Shown: positions 55,972-64,000 of the stretch, piece by piece
Layout of the letters: each line of letters starts with the position of its first letter
Numbering within the stretch: the first letter of the stretch is position 1
From: Pseudomonas persica
GTDB lineage: Bacteria > Pseudomonadota > Gammaproteobacteria > Pseudomonadales > Pseudomonadaceae
Reading direction: 5' to 3'
DNA: 64,000 nucleotides
NCBI RefSeq assembly: GCF_900291015.1
Contig: NZ_OLKL01000008.1
Coordinates: forward strand, 79,089 to 143,088
The notes under the pieces: model-generated
Seen by the model: only the letters and a program-made list of their open reading frames with translations
What the model was told of the DNA's origin: nothing
The model's database searches: none
Made by a program: the position numbers and the translations under genes

Positions 55972-58900
55972 ATGTTCAACAAAGGATTGTTGCTGGCCTG
56001 CGCGCTGGCTCTGCTCAGTGCCTGTGACTCTTCGACGCCGGACAGACCGGCGCCAGCCGAAAAGCCGGTGGCCACTGCGCCCGCCGCCACCCCGGCACCC
56101 CAGCGCGAAGACCCGGCCGTACTCGCCAAGCGCTACGAGGGCCGCGAGCTCACGGTGCTGGATGTTTCCGAAGTGCAGCTCGATGGCGCCGCGACGCTGT
56201 CGATCAGCTTCTCCGCACCGCTGGATGCCAGGCAGGACCTCGCCACCAAGGTACACCTGGTCGACACCGTCAAAGGCAAGCTCGACGGCGCCTGGGAACT
56301 CTCCGACAACCAGATGGAGCTGCGCCTGCGTCACCTGGAACCGCAGCGCAAGTTGGTGCTGACCGTCGACAAAGGCCTGCTGGCCGTCAACGGCAAGCGA
56401 TTGGAAGAGGAGTCGATCACCCGCCTGGAAACCCGCGACATGCAGCCGACCATCGGCTTCGCCAGCCGTGGTTCGCTGCTGCCCACGCGCCTGGCCGAGG
56501 GCCTGCCGGTGATTGCCCTCAACGTCGACAAGGTCGATGTCGAGTTCTTCCGCGTGAAGCCGGACATGCTCTCGACCTTCCTGGTCAACTGGGGGCGCAA
56601 CAGCAGCCTGTACTACTACCAGTCCAAGGAAACCCTGGACATGGCCGAGCTGGTCTACAGCGGCCGCTTCGACCTCAACCCTGCGCGCAATACCCGCGAA
56701 ACCGTGCTGCTGCCGATCGCCGGCATCAAGCCGCTGCAGGAGCCGGGCGTGTACCTGGCGGTGATGCGTGCCTCGGGCACCTACGACTACTCGCAACCAG
56801 CGACCCTGTTCACTCTCAGCGACATCGGTGTGTCCGCGCATCGCTACCGCGACCGCCTCGATGTGTTCGCCCAGGCCCTGGAAGGCGGCAAGGCGATGAA
56901 CGGCGTTAACCTGGAAATCCATGACGACAAGGGCAAGCTGCTGGCCCAGGCCAGCACCGATGGCGATGGCCACGCCCAGCTGCCGATCACGCCCAAGGCC
57001 GATACCCTGATCGCCACCCAGGGCGTGCACACCACCCTGCTGCGCCTGGGCAGCGCGGCGCTGGACCTGGCCGAGTTCGACATTACCGGCCCTCAGGCCA
57101 ACCCGCTGCAGTTCTTCATCTTCGGCCCGCGTGACCTGTATCGCCCAGGCGAAACGGTGTTGCTCAACGGCCTGTTGCGCGACCAGGACGGCAAGCCGGT
57201 CAAGGCCCAGCCGGTGAGCGTGGAAGTGCGTCGCCCGGATGAGCAGGTCAGCCGCAAGTTCGTTTGGGAAGCCGACGGCAATGGCCTGTACCAGTACCAG
57301 TTGCAGCTGGCCAGCGAGGCCCCGACCGGACGCTGGCAACTGCTGCTCGACCTCGGCGGCGGGCGCAAGCAGGTGTATGAGTTCCTCGTCGAAGACTTCC
57401 TGCCCGAGCGCCTGGCGCTGGAACTCAAGGGCAGCAGCACACCGTTGTCGCCGGATCAGGATGCGCGCATCCAGGTCAATGGCCGTTACCTCTACGGCGC
57501 CCCGGCTGCCGGCAACCGCTTGAGCGGCCAGGCCTATGTTCGCCCGCTGCGTGAGGCGGTACCGGCGCTGCCTGGCTACCAGTTCGGCTCGGTCACCGAA
57601 ACCGAGCTGAACCAGGACCTGGAGCTGGACGAAGTCACCCTCGACCAGGCCGGCAAGGCCGTGGTCGATATCGAAAGCCGCTGGGCCGAAGCCCGCTCGC
57701 CGCTGCAACTGACCGTGCAGGCCAGCCTGCAGGAGTCCGGTGGCCGACCGATCACCCGGCGCCTGGAACAACCCATCTGGCCGGCCGAGCGCCTGCCAGG
57801 CCTGCGTGGCCTGTTTGACGGTGAGGAAACCGACAGTGACGGGCCGGTGGAGTTCGAGTTCCTGGTGGCCGACCGCGATGGCCACAAGCTGGCGGCCAAC
57901 GATCTCAAGGTGCGCCTGGTTCGCGAGCGCCGCGACTACTACTGGAACTACTCGCAGAGCGATGGCTGGAGCTACGCCTACAACGAGAAATTCCTCACCC
58001 AGAGCGAGGAGACCGTCAGCGTCAAGGCCGGCTCCACCGCCAAGCTGAGCTTCCAGGTGGAGTGGGGCCCGTACCGCGTCGAGGTGGAAGACCCGCAGAC
58101 CGGCCTGGTGTCCAGCGCGCGCTTCTGGGCCGGCTACCGCGCCCAGGACAACGCCGAAGGCGGTGCGGTGCGGCCGGACCAGGTCAAGCTGGCGCTGGAC
58201 AAGCCATCCTATGCCGACGGCGCTACCGCCAAGGTCACCGTCACCCCGCCTGCAGCCGGCAGCGGCTACCTGATGGTCGAGTCCAGCGATGGCCCGCTGT
58301 GGTGGCAGGAGATCGACGTGCCCGCCGAGGGCAAGACGTTCGACGTGCAGCTGGACAAGCAGTGGGCACGCCACGATCTGTACATCAGCGCGCTGGTGAT
58401 CCGCCCGGGTGAGCGCAAGGCCAACGCCACGCCGAAACGCGCGGTGGGCGTGCTGCACCTGCCGCTGGACCGCGCCGAGCGCAAGCTGGCGGTGAGCCTG
58501 CAGGCGCCGGAGAAAATGCGCCCGAAACAACCGCTGACCGTGAAGGTCAAGGCCGCCAATGCCGATGGCAGTGTGCCCAAACAGGTGCATGTGCTGTTGT
58601 CGGCGGTGGACGTGGGCATCCTCAACATCACCGACTTCAAGACCCCTGACCCGTTCGCCAGCCTGTTCGGGCGCAAGGCCTACGGTGCTGACCAGCTGGA
58701 TATCTACGGCCAGTTGATCGAAGCCGGGCAGGGCCGCCTGGCCAGCCTGGCGTTCGGCGGTGACGCGGCGATGGCCAAGGGCGGCAAGCGCCCCAACACC
58801 ACGGTGACCATCGTTGCCCGGCAGAGCCTGCCGGTGACCCTGGACGACAAGGGCGAGGGCCAGGTCACGGTCGATATCCCCGACTTCAACGGCGAACTGC

Positions 58901-60873
58901 GGCTGATGGCCCAGGCCTGGACCGAGGAGCACTTCGGCATGGCCGAAGGCAAGACCGTGGTCGCCGCGCCGCTGATTGCCGAACTCTCGGCGCCGCGCTT
59001 CCTGGCCGGTGGCGACCGCACCAGCCTGGCGCTGGACCTGGCCAACCTGTCGGGCCGTGCCCAGCAGCTGAACGTTGCAATCAGCACTGAAGGGCAGCTG
59101 AGCCTGGCGGCCAACGCCGTGCAGAACGTTGCCCTGGCTGAAGGCCAGCGCTCGACGCTGATGATCCCGGTACAGGCCCAGGGTGGCCTGGGGCAGGGCA
59201 CGGTGCAGGTGCGGGTAACTGGCATGCAGTTGCCGAACGAGCCGACCAGCGCGTTCGAGCGTGAGTGGACGCTGGGTGTGCGCCCGGCCTACCCGGCGAT
59301 GCTCAAGCACTACCGCGTGGCCTTGAAGGACCAGCCATGGACCCTGCCTGAAGCAGACCTGGCCGCCTTCGAACCCGCCGGGCTGGAAGCCAGCCTGGCC
59401 TTGTCGAGCCGGCCGCCGCTGAACCTGGCCGAGCAGATCCGAGCCCTCGAAGCCTACCCCTACGGTTGCCTGGAGCAGACCACCAGCGGTCTCTACCCGT
59501 CGCTGTACGCCGATGCCGACAGCCTCAAGCGCCTGGGTATCAAGGGCGAGCCAGCCGATGTGCGCAAGCGCAAGATCGAGATGGGGATCGAGCACCTGCT
59601 GGGCATGCAGCGCTACAACGGCAGCTTCGGCCTGTGGAACTCGGACAGCGAAGAAGAGTACTGGCTGACCGCCTATGTCACCGACTTCCTGCTGCGTGCC
59701 CGTGACCAGGGCTATGGCGTGCCGGCCGAAGCGCTGAAGAAGGCCAGCGAGCGCCTGCTGCGCTACCTGCAGGAGCGCAACCTGATCGAAGTCGATTACA
59801 GCGAGAACGCCGAACACACCCGCTTCGCCGTACAGGCCTATGCGGCATTGGTGCTGTCGCGCAGCCAGCAGGCGCCGCTGGGAGCCCTGCGTAGCCTGTT
59901 CGAACGCCGCGCCGACGCTCGCTCTGGCCTGCCGCTGGTGCAACTGGCGGTGGCGCTGGACAAGATGGGCGACAAGCCGCGTGCCGAGCAGGCCCTGCAG
60001 GCGGGCCTGGGCATCAGCCGCGGTAGAGGCTGGATGGCCGACTATGGTAGCGCCCTGCGCGACCAGGCACTGATCCTGGCGCTGCTGCAGGAAAGCAGCC
60101 TGGCCAGCGGCCAGGTCGACCAGCGTCTGTTCGCCCTGTCGGATGAGCTGGCGGCCAACCGCTGGCTGTCGACCCAGGAGCGCAATGCGCTGTTCCTGGC
60201 CGGCCGTGGCCTGCTGGGCAAGCCGGAAGGCCAGTGGCAGGCGCGCCTGGACAGCGCAGGCGAAGTGCGCGAATTCAACAATGCCGAGTCCGGCATGAAG
60301 CTCGAAGGCCCGTTGCTGGCCTCGCCGCTGAGTGTGCATAACCAGGGCAGCGAGACGCTGTACCAGCAACTGACCCTGTCGGGTTACCCACGTCAGGCGC
60401 CTGCGGCCGGTGGCAATGGCATGCAGATCCGCCGTGAGTACCTGGGCATGAATGGCCAGCCGTTGGACCTGCACAACCTGCGCAGTGGCGACCTGGTGCT
60501 GGTGCACCTGGCGCTCAAGGCTGAAGACCGGGTGCCGGATGCGCTGGTGGTGGACTTGCTACCGGCCGGCCTGGAGCTGGAAAACCAGAACCTGGCGCAG
60601 AGTGCCGCCAGCCTGGACAACGCCAGCAGTGCGGTGAAGGAATGGCGCGAGTCGATGCAGAATGCCAGCGTGGTGCACCAGGAGTACCGCGATGACCGTT
60701 ACGTCGCCGCACTCAAGCTGGACAGCTACGGCACCACCCACCTGCTGTACCTGGCGCGGGCGGTGACCCCGGGCACTTACCGCGTGCCGCCGCCGCAGGT
60801 CGAATCGATGTACCGACCGAACCTGCAGGCCGTGGGGGATGGGCAAGGGGAGATGACCGTAAAAGCCCGTTAA
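55972..60873 (+). CDS. yfhM: Bacterial alpha-2-macroglobulin (YfhM-type lipoprotein)
   Basis: 1633-aa periplasmic protease trap. Lipobox ALLSACDSS with acylated Cys at about residue 19; Asp at +2 suggests inner-membrane retention by the enteric rule. A long Ala/Pro linker is followed by a series of macroglobulin-like beta domains, a bait region, and the thioester motif YGCLEQTTS (Cys1166 to Gln1169) in the alpha-alpha toroid domain with LGMQRYNGSFGLW. The thioester can covalently hold attacking peptidases. Start ATG at 55972, since the upstream part of the frame overlaps intergenic DNA. pbpC follows, the usual partner, thought to repair peptidoglycan while the macroglobulin blocks proteases. 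Confidence 0.95.
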   Translation: MFNKGLLLACALALLSACDSSTPDRPAPAEKPVATAPAATPAPQREDPAVLAKRYEGRELTVLDVSEVQLDGAATLSISFSAPLDARQDLATKVHLVDTVKGKLDGAWELSDNQMELRLRHLEPQRKLVLTVDKGLLAVNGKRLEEESITRLETRDMQPTIGFASRGSLLPTRLAEGLPVIALNVDKVDVEFFRVKPDMLSTFLVNWGRNSSLYYYQSKETLDMAELVYSGRFDLNPARNTRETVLLPIAGIKPLQEPGVYLAVMRASGTYDYSQPATLFTLSDIGVSAHRYRDRLDVFAQALEGGKAMNGVNLEIHDDKGKLLAQASTDGDGHAQLPITPKADTLIATQGVHTTLLRLGSAALDLAEFDITGPQANPLQFFIFGPRDLYRPGETVLLNGLLRDQDGKPVKAQPVSVEVRRPDEQVSRKFVWEADGNGLYQYQLQLASEAPTGRWQLLLDLGGGRKQVYEFLVEDFLPERLALELKGSSTPLSPDQDARIQVNGRYLYGAPAAGNRLSGQAYVRPLREAVPALPGYQFGSVTETELNQDLELDEVTLDQAGKAVVDIESRWAEARSPLQLTVQASLQESGGRPITRRLEQPIWPAERLPGLRGLFDGEETDSDGPVEFEFLVADRDGHKLAANDLKVRLVRERRDYYWNYSQSDGWSYAYNEKFLTQSEETVSVKAGSTAKLSFQVEWGPYRVEVEDPQTGLVSSARFWAGYRAQDNAEGGAVRPDQVKLALDKPSYADGATAKVTVTPPAAGSGYLMVESSDGPLWWQEIDVPAEGKTFDVQLDKQWARHDLYISALVIRPGERKANATPKRAVGVLHLPLDRAERKLAVSLQAPEKMRPKQPLTVKVKAANADGSVPKQVHVLLSAVDVGILNITDFKTPDPFASLFGRKAYGADQLDIYGQLIEAGQGRLASLAFGGDAAMAKGGKRPNTTVTIVARQSLPVTLDDKGEGQVTVDIPDFNGELRLMAQAWTEEHFGMAEGKTVVAAPLIAELSAPRFLAGGDRTSLALDLANLSGRAQQLNVAISTEGQLSLAANAVQNVALAEGQRSTLMIPVQAQGGLGQGTVQVRVTGMQLPNEPTSAFEREWTLGVRPAYPAMLKHYRVALKDQPWTLPEADLAAFEPAGLEASLALSSRPPLNLAEQIRALEAYPYGCLEQTTSGLYPSLYADADSLKRLGIKGEPADVRKRKIEMGIEHLLGMQRYNGSFGLWNSDSEEEYWLTAYVTDFLLRARDQGYGVPAEALKKASERLLRYLQERNLIEVDYSENAEHTRFAVQAYAALVLSRSQQAPLGALRSLFERRADARSGLPLVQLAVALDKMGDKPRAEQALQAGLGISRGRGWMADYGSALRDQALILALLQESSLASGQVDQRLFALSDELAANRWLSTQERNALFLAGRGLLGKPEGQWQARLDSAGEVREFNNAESGMKLEGPLLASPLSVHNQGSETLYQQLTLSGYPRQAPAAGGNGMQIRREYLGMNGQPLDLHNLRSGDLVLVHLALKAEDRVPDALVVDLLPAGLELENQNLAQSAASLDNASSAVKEWRESMQNASVVHQEYRDDRYVAALKLDSYGTTHLLYLARAVTPGTYRVPPPQVESMYRPNLQAVGDGQGEMTVKAR

Positions 60874-60894
60874 GCACCTGTCTTGCGCGGACTA

Positions 60895-61013
60895 TGTGGG
60901 AGCGGCCTTGTGTCGCAAAAGGGCCGCACAGCGGCCCCGGCATTCAAAGCGGCGGAGCTGAAATAGTGGGGCTGCTGCGCAGCCCTTTCGCGACACAAGG
61001 CCGCTCCCACAGG
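60895..61013. repeat. REP pair, GGCCTTGTGTCGCGA subtype
   Basis: Facing units at 60896-60920 and 60987-61012 with cores GCGGCCTTGTGTCGC; gggccgcacagcggcccc and gctgctgcgcagc hairpins lie inside. Lies between the macroglobulin gene and the antisense small membrane-protein gene. Confidence 0.87.
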
Positions 61014-61034
61014 TCCGCGCCGGGCAGTTCAATG

Positions 61035-61328
61035 TCAGTGAATCACCCAGCTCATCACCCACAACCCCAGCAGCAGCCAGATGATCCCGAGGATGATCGA
61101 GGCGCGCATGAACGCGCGGATTGCCGAGTACAGCAGCACCAGGCCGATGATCAGGGCGAGGATGCTGAGCAGCGAGGTCTCCATGCCCAAGGTGCGCGCC
61201 AGGCCATCGATGAAATTGCCACCGGCACTGGCCAGCAGGTTGAACAGCCCGCTCAATGCGTCGACGATGAAGCGGATCAACGACCCCAGCGCCTGGCCCA
61301 GCCACTCGAAAAAACCTTCTACATGCAT
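61035..61328 (-). CDS. Small membrane protein, hypothetical
   Basis: 97-aa product starting MHVEGFFEWLGQALGSLIRF, with an amphipathic first part (FIVDALSGLFNLLASAGGNFIDGLARTLG) and two membrane helices (SLLSILALIIGLVLLYSAI and SIILGIIWLLLGLWVMSWVI). No family recognised. It is encoded opposite to its neighbours, between the macroglobulin gene and pbpC, so it is convergent with the first and divergent from the second. Frame and composition are convincing for a real gene. Confidence 0.65.
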   Translation of the reverse strand: MHVEGFFEWLGQALGSLIRFIVDALSGLFNLLASAGGNFIDGLARTLGMETSLLSILALIIGLVLLYSAIRAFMRASIILGIIWLLLGLWVMSWVIH

Positions 61329-61405
61329 AGTTGCTTCCTGATGAACGAATCGGCGAGGTTGCCGTTCCCAAGCCTTTGGCCATCACCTGGCCGGGTCGGT
61401 TCCCG

Positions 61406-63760
61406 ATGCCAAGCTTAACGCGGCCGCGCACTCGTGCGGGCAGGCTGTTACGCGCCACGGTGATCGGCATGCTGGTGCTGTTCGGCCTGTTGTGGCTGGC
61501 CGACCGTCTCTGGCCGCTGCCGATGCCCGGCGACGACTTGGCCCGGGTGGTGCTGGCCGAAGACGGCACGCCGTTGTGGCGCTTTGCCGATGCCGATGGT
61601 GTGTGGCGCTACCCGGTCAGCCCAGACGAGGTTTCACCGCTGTATCTGCAGGCGCTGCTGACCTACGAGGACCGCTGGTTCTACAGCCACCCCGGGGTCA
61701 ATCCGCTGGCCCTGGCCCGCGCTGCCTGGCTGAACCTGCGTGGCGGGCGTGTAGTGTCGGGCGGCAGCACGCTGTCGATGCAGGTAGCGCGTCTGCTCGA
61801 CCCGCATGAGCGCTCCCTGGCCGGCAAACTGCGCCAGTTGTGGCGTACGGCGCAGCTGGAATGGCATTTGTCCAAGCGCGAAATCCTGCAAATCTACCTG
61901 GACCGCGCGCCCTTCGGCGGCACCCTGCAGGGCGTTGCGGCCGCCAGCTGGGCCTACCTGGGCAAGTCGCCCATGCACCTGACCCCGGCCGAAGCGGCGC
62001 TGCTGGCTGTGCTGCCCCAGGCGCCCAGCCGCCTGCGCCCGGACCGCCACCCCGAACGTGCCCAGCGCGCCCGGGACAAAGTGTTGCAACGCCTGGCCGA
62101 ATACCAGGTGTGGCCGGCACAGCAAATCCGTGAGGCAGCCGACGAGCCGCTGGTGCTGGCGCCACGTCAGGAACCGGCCCTGGCGCCGCTGCTGGCCCGG
62201 CGCCTGAACAGCACCGACAGCCCGCCGCTGATCCGCACTACGCTCGACGCCGCATTGCAGCGGCGCCTCGAAGACCTGCTGCTGGGCTGGCGCGCACGGC
62301 TGCCGGAGCGCACCTCCGCCGCCATCCTGGTGGTCGATGCGCAAACCATGGCGGTGCGTGCCTACCTGGGCTCGATCGATCTGGCCGACGAGCGCCGCTT
62401 CGGGCATGTCGATATGGTGCGTTCGTTGCGCTCGCCAGGCTCCACCCTCAAGCCGTTCCTCTACGGCATGGCGCTGGACGATGGCCTGATCCATTCCGAA
62501 TCGCTGCTGCAGGATGTGCCGCGACGCTATGGCGACTACCGCCCCGGCAACTTCTCCATGGGTTTCAGCGGGCCGGTATCGGCCAGTTCGGCGCTGGCCC
62601 TGTCGCTCAACCTGCCAGCGGTGCAGCTGCTGGAGGCCTACGGCCCGAAACGCTTTGCCGCGCAACTGCGCATGGCGGGCATGCCGCTGATACTGCCGCC
62701 CCTGGCCGAGCCCAACCTGTCGTTGATCCTGGGGGGCGCGGGCAGCCGCCTGGAGGACCTGGTGGGTGGCTACGCTGCGCTGGCGCGGGGTGGCAACAGT
62801 GCGCGAGTGCGCCTGCAACCGCAGGATCCGTTGCTGGAACGGCGCCTGCTGTCACCGGGGGCGGCGTGGATCATCCGGCGCATCCTCAGCGGCCAGGCGC
62901 GCCCCGACCGCGATCCGCATGCCGAGCTGGTGCAACGCCCGCAGCTGGCCTGGAAAACCGGCACCAGCTATGGCTTTCGCGACGCCTGGTCGATCGGCGT
63001 GGGCCCGCGCTACCTGATCGGCGTATGGATCGGCCGCCCCGACGGTACGCCGGTGCCCGGGCAATTCGGGCTGGCTTCGGCAGCGCCGCTGATGCTGCAG
63101 GTGCACGACCTGCTGAGCAACCGTGACAGCCAGCGTGGCATCAGCGTGCCGGTGCAGCGGGTGCCGGCGAATGTCGGCGTGGCGGCGATCTGTTGGCCGC
63201 TGGGCCAGCCGATGAACAAACAGGACCCCAACTGCCGGCGTCAGCGTTTCGCCTGGACCCTGGACGGTACCACGCCGCCAACCCTGCAGGCCGCCGACCA
63301 GCCACTCGGCCTGGGCCTGCGCGAAAGCGTGTGGGTCAACGATCAGGGGCTGCGCGTCGATGGCCACTGCCCGGGCGCCAAGGCCCGCGACATCGCCCTC
63401 TGGCCGGCTCCGCTGGAGCCTTGGCTGCCACGCATAGAGCGGCGTGCAGCGCGCCTGCCGGCCAGCGACCCGGCCTGCCCGCCGCAGCTGCCGGCCAGTG
63501 CGCCGCCGCTGTCGATCGTGGGCGTGCGCCCGGGTGACAACCTGCGCCGCCCGGCCACCAGCAGCGAGCCGTTGCAACTGCATGTGTCAGCGCTGGGCGG
63601 CGGCGGCCGGCGCTGGTGGTTCCTCAATGGCCAGCCATTGGGCGAAACCCAGGGCCAGGACAGCCTGCTGGTGCGCTTGCCACAGGTTGGGCAGGCCGAA
63701 ATCAGCGCGCTGGACGAAAGCGGCGAGACGGCGCGTGTGGCGTTCCAGGTGAGTGAGTAG
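61406..63760 (+). CDS. pbpC: Penicillin-binding protein 1C
   Basis: 784-aa class A penicillin-binding protein. One N-terminal membrane helix (ATVIGMLVLFGLLWLADRLW), a glycosyltransferase 51 domain with the catalytic EDRWFYSHPGVNPLALARA and GGSTLSMQVARLL, and a transpeptidase domain with the nucleophile motif SPGSTLKPFLYGMAL (STLK), SLN in LSLNLPAVQLL, and KTG in WKTGTSYGFRDAW. The C-terminal 80 residues are the BiPBP_C domain (GDNLRRPATSSEPLQLHVSALGGGGRRWWFLNG). ATG at 61406 gives family length, but its SD is weak. Next to the macroglobulin gene, as in E. coli. Confidence 0.94.
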   Translation: MPSLTRPRTRAGRLLRATVIGMLVLFGLLWLADRLWPLPMPGDDLARVVLAEDGTPLWRFADADGVWRYPVSPDEVSPLYLQALLTYEDRWFYSHPGVNPLALARAAWLNLRGGRVVSGGSTLSMQVARLLDPHERSLAGKLRQLWRTAQLEWHLSKREILQIYLDRAPFGGTLQGVAAASWAYLGKSPMHLTPAEAALLAVLPQAPSRLRPDRHPERAQRARDKVLQRLAEYQVWPAQQIREAADEPLVLAPRQEPALAPLLARRLNSTDSPPLIRTTLDAALQRRLEDLLLGWRARLPERTSAAILVVDAQTMAVRAYLGSIDLADERRFGHVDMVRSLRSPGSTLKPFLYGMALDDGLIHSESLLQDVPRRYGDYRPGNFSMGFSGPVSASSALALSLNLPAVQLLEAYGPKRFAAQLRMAGMPLILPPLAEPNLSLILGGAGSRLEDLVGGYAALARGGNSARVRLQPQDPLLERRLLSPGAAWIIRRILSGQARPDRDPHAELVQRPQLAWKTGTSYGFRDAWSIGVGPRYLIGVWIGRPDGTPVPGQFGLASAAPLMLQVHDLLSNRDSQRGISVPVQRVPANVGVAAICWPLGQPMNKQDPNCRRQRFAWTLDGTTPPTLQAADQPLGLGLRESVWVNDQGLRVDGHCPGAKARDIALWPAPLEPWLPRIERRAARLPASDPACPPQLPASAPPLSIVGVRPGDNLRRPATSSEPLQLHVSALGGGGRRWWFLNGQPLGETQGQDSLLVRLPQVGQAEISALDESGETARVAFQVSE

Positions 63761-63848
63761 CCGTTCGACGAGGGCCGAGGCAGCACCTACGCTTGCAGGT
63801 AACGGGTGTGACCGGCTGGCGCCCCTGATGCCTGTCAGTTAAGCAATG

Positions 63849-63893
63849 TGGGGCCGCTTTGCGGCCCTTCGCGGGCACGCCCGCTCCTACAGG
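63849..63893. repeat. REP unit downstream of pbpC
   Basis: ggggccgctttgcggccc hairpin (63850-63867) followed by a REP with core TTCGCGGGCACGCCCGCTCC (63868-63887). The rest of 63761-64000 holds no recognisable gene. Confidence 0.7.
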
Positions 63894-64000
63894 CTTGGCG
63901 CTGAGTTCGGAAGGTGCGCGATCCCTGTGGGAGATGGCCCAGCCCTTTGGTCTGCGCTGTCGCATAGAGAACTGAATTCGCAAGCGGTCCGTGCATCCTG

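Noticed and set aside
55882..60507. A 1541-codon open frame antisense to the macroglobulin gene
   Set aside because: Shadow frame caused by high G+C third positions; composition is implausible (very rich in Gln, His, Arg, Leu) and the plus-strand gene is certain.

Overview
The window is chromosomal DNA of a Pseudomonas of the P. putida group. This is inferred from G+C-rich codon use, the gene order dxs-ispA-xseB-ribB, eutBC-eat-ald with a sigma-54 activator, acoXABC-bdh-acoR, aroQ-accB-accC and speA-RAYT, and many short REP palindromes typical of that group. I see no tRNA, rRNA, CRISPR array, prophage or complete insertion sequence other than a REP-associated transposase gene.

Layout. 1-6 kb: 3' end of a periplasmic binding protein, then isoprenoid genes (dxs, ispA) with xseB, ribB behind an FMN riboswitch, and rtcB. 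6-7 kb: two small Pseudomonas-specific genes; the first has an elaborate structured leader. 7-11 kb: a copper-resistance operon copA / Met-His-repeat protein / copB / cytochrome c, with a CopR-like site upstream. 11-16.5 kb: a tripartite-type ABC exporter (fusion protein, ATPase, two permeases) and an XRE-S24 regulator. 16.5-19.5 kb: ppa, an M90 peptidase, a DedA protein and a GNAT. 19.5-27.3 kb: ethanolamine catabolism (eutC, eutB, permease, aldehyde dehydrogenase) under a divergent sigma-54 activator; two -24/-12 promoters are visible. 27.3-33 kb: mpl, ubiX, a lipoprotein, an NAD(P)-binding protein, a MORN-repeat/C13-peptidase lipoprotein, and a second small gene with the same kind of structured leader. 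33-40.7 kb: acetoin/2,3-butanediol catabolism (acoXABC, bdh) with acoR. 40.9-45.2 kb: aroQ-accB-accC and dsbD. 45-51.6 kb: a chemoreceptor, a two-receiver diguanylate cyclase, a DUF2333 protein, a NUDIX hydrolase and a SUI1-type factor. 51.7-63.8 kb: speA, RAYT, a MATE exporter, bacterial alpha-2-macroglobulin and pbpC.

Best candidate for something undescribed: a leader element present twice (6065-6292 on + and 32764-32966 on -) upstream of small genes whose products begin with a KIVPDPP motif. The two copies differ greatly in sequence but share one architecture almost to the nucleotide: a 7-bp hairpin, an upstream arm A', a long stem S5/S3, a tetraloop hairpin, and an arm A that can pair either with A' or with two downstream segments, the second of which overlaps the Shine-Dalgarno region. 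Compensatory differences support the pairings. It looks like an RNA strand-exchange switch controlling translation. No search against RNA-family databases could be made here.

Other points of note are an in-frame REP pair inside the coding sequence of the ethanolamine regulator, and the confinement of one REP subfamily to the neighbourhood of the RAYT gene.
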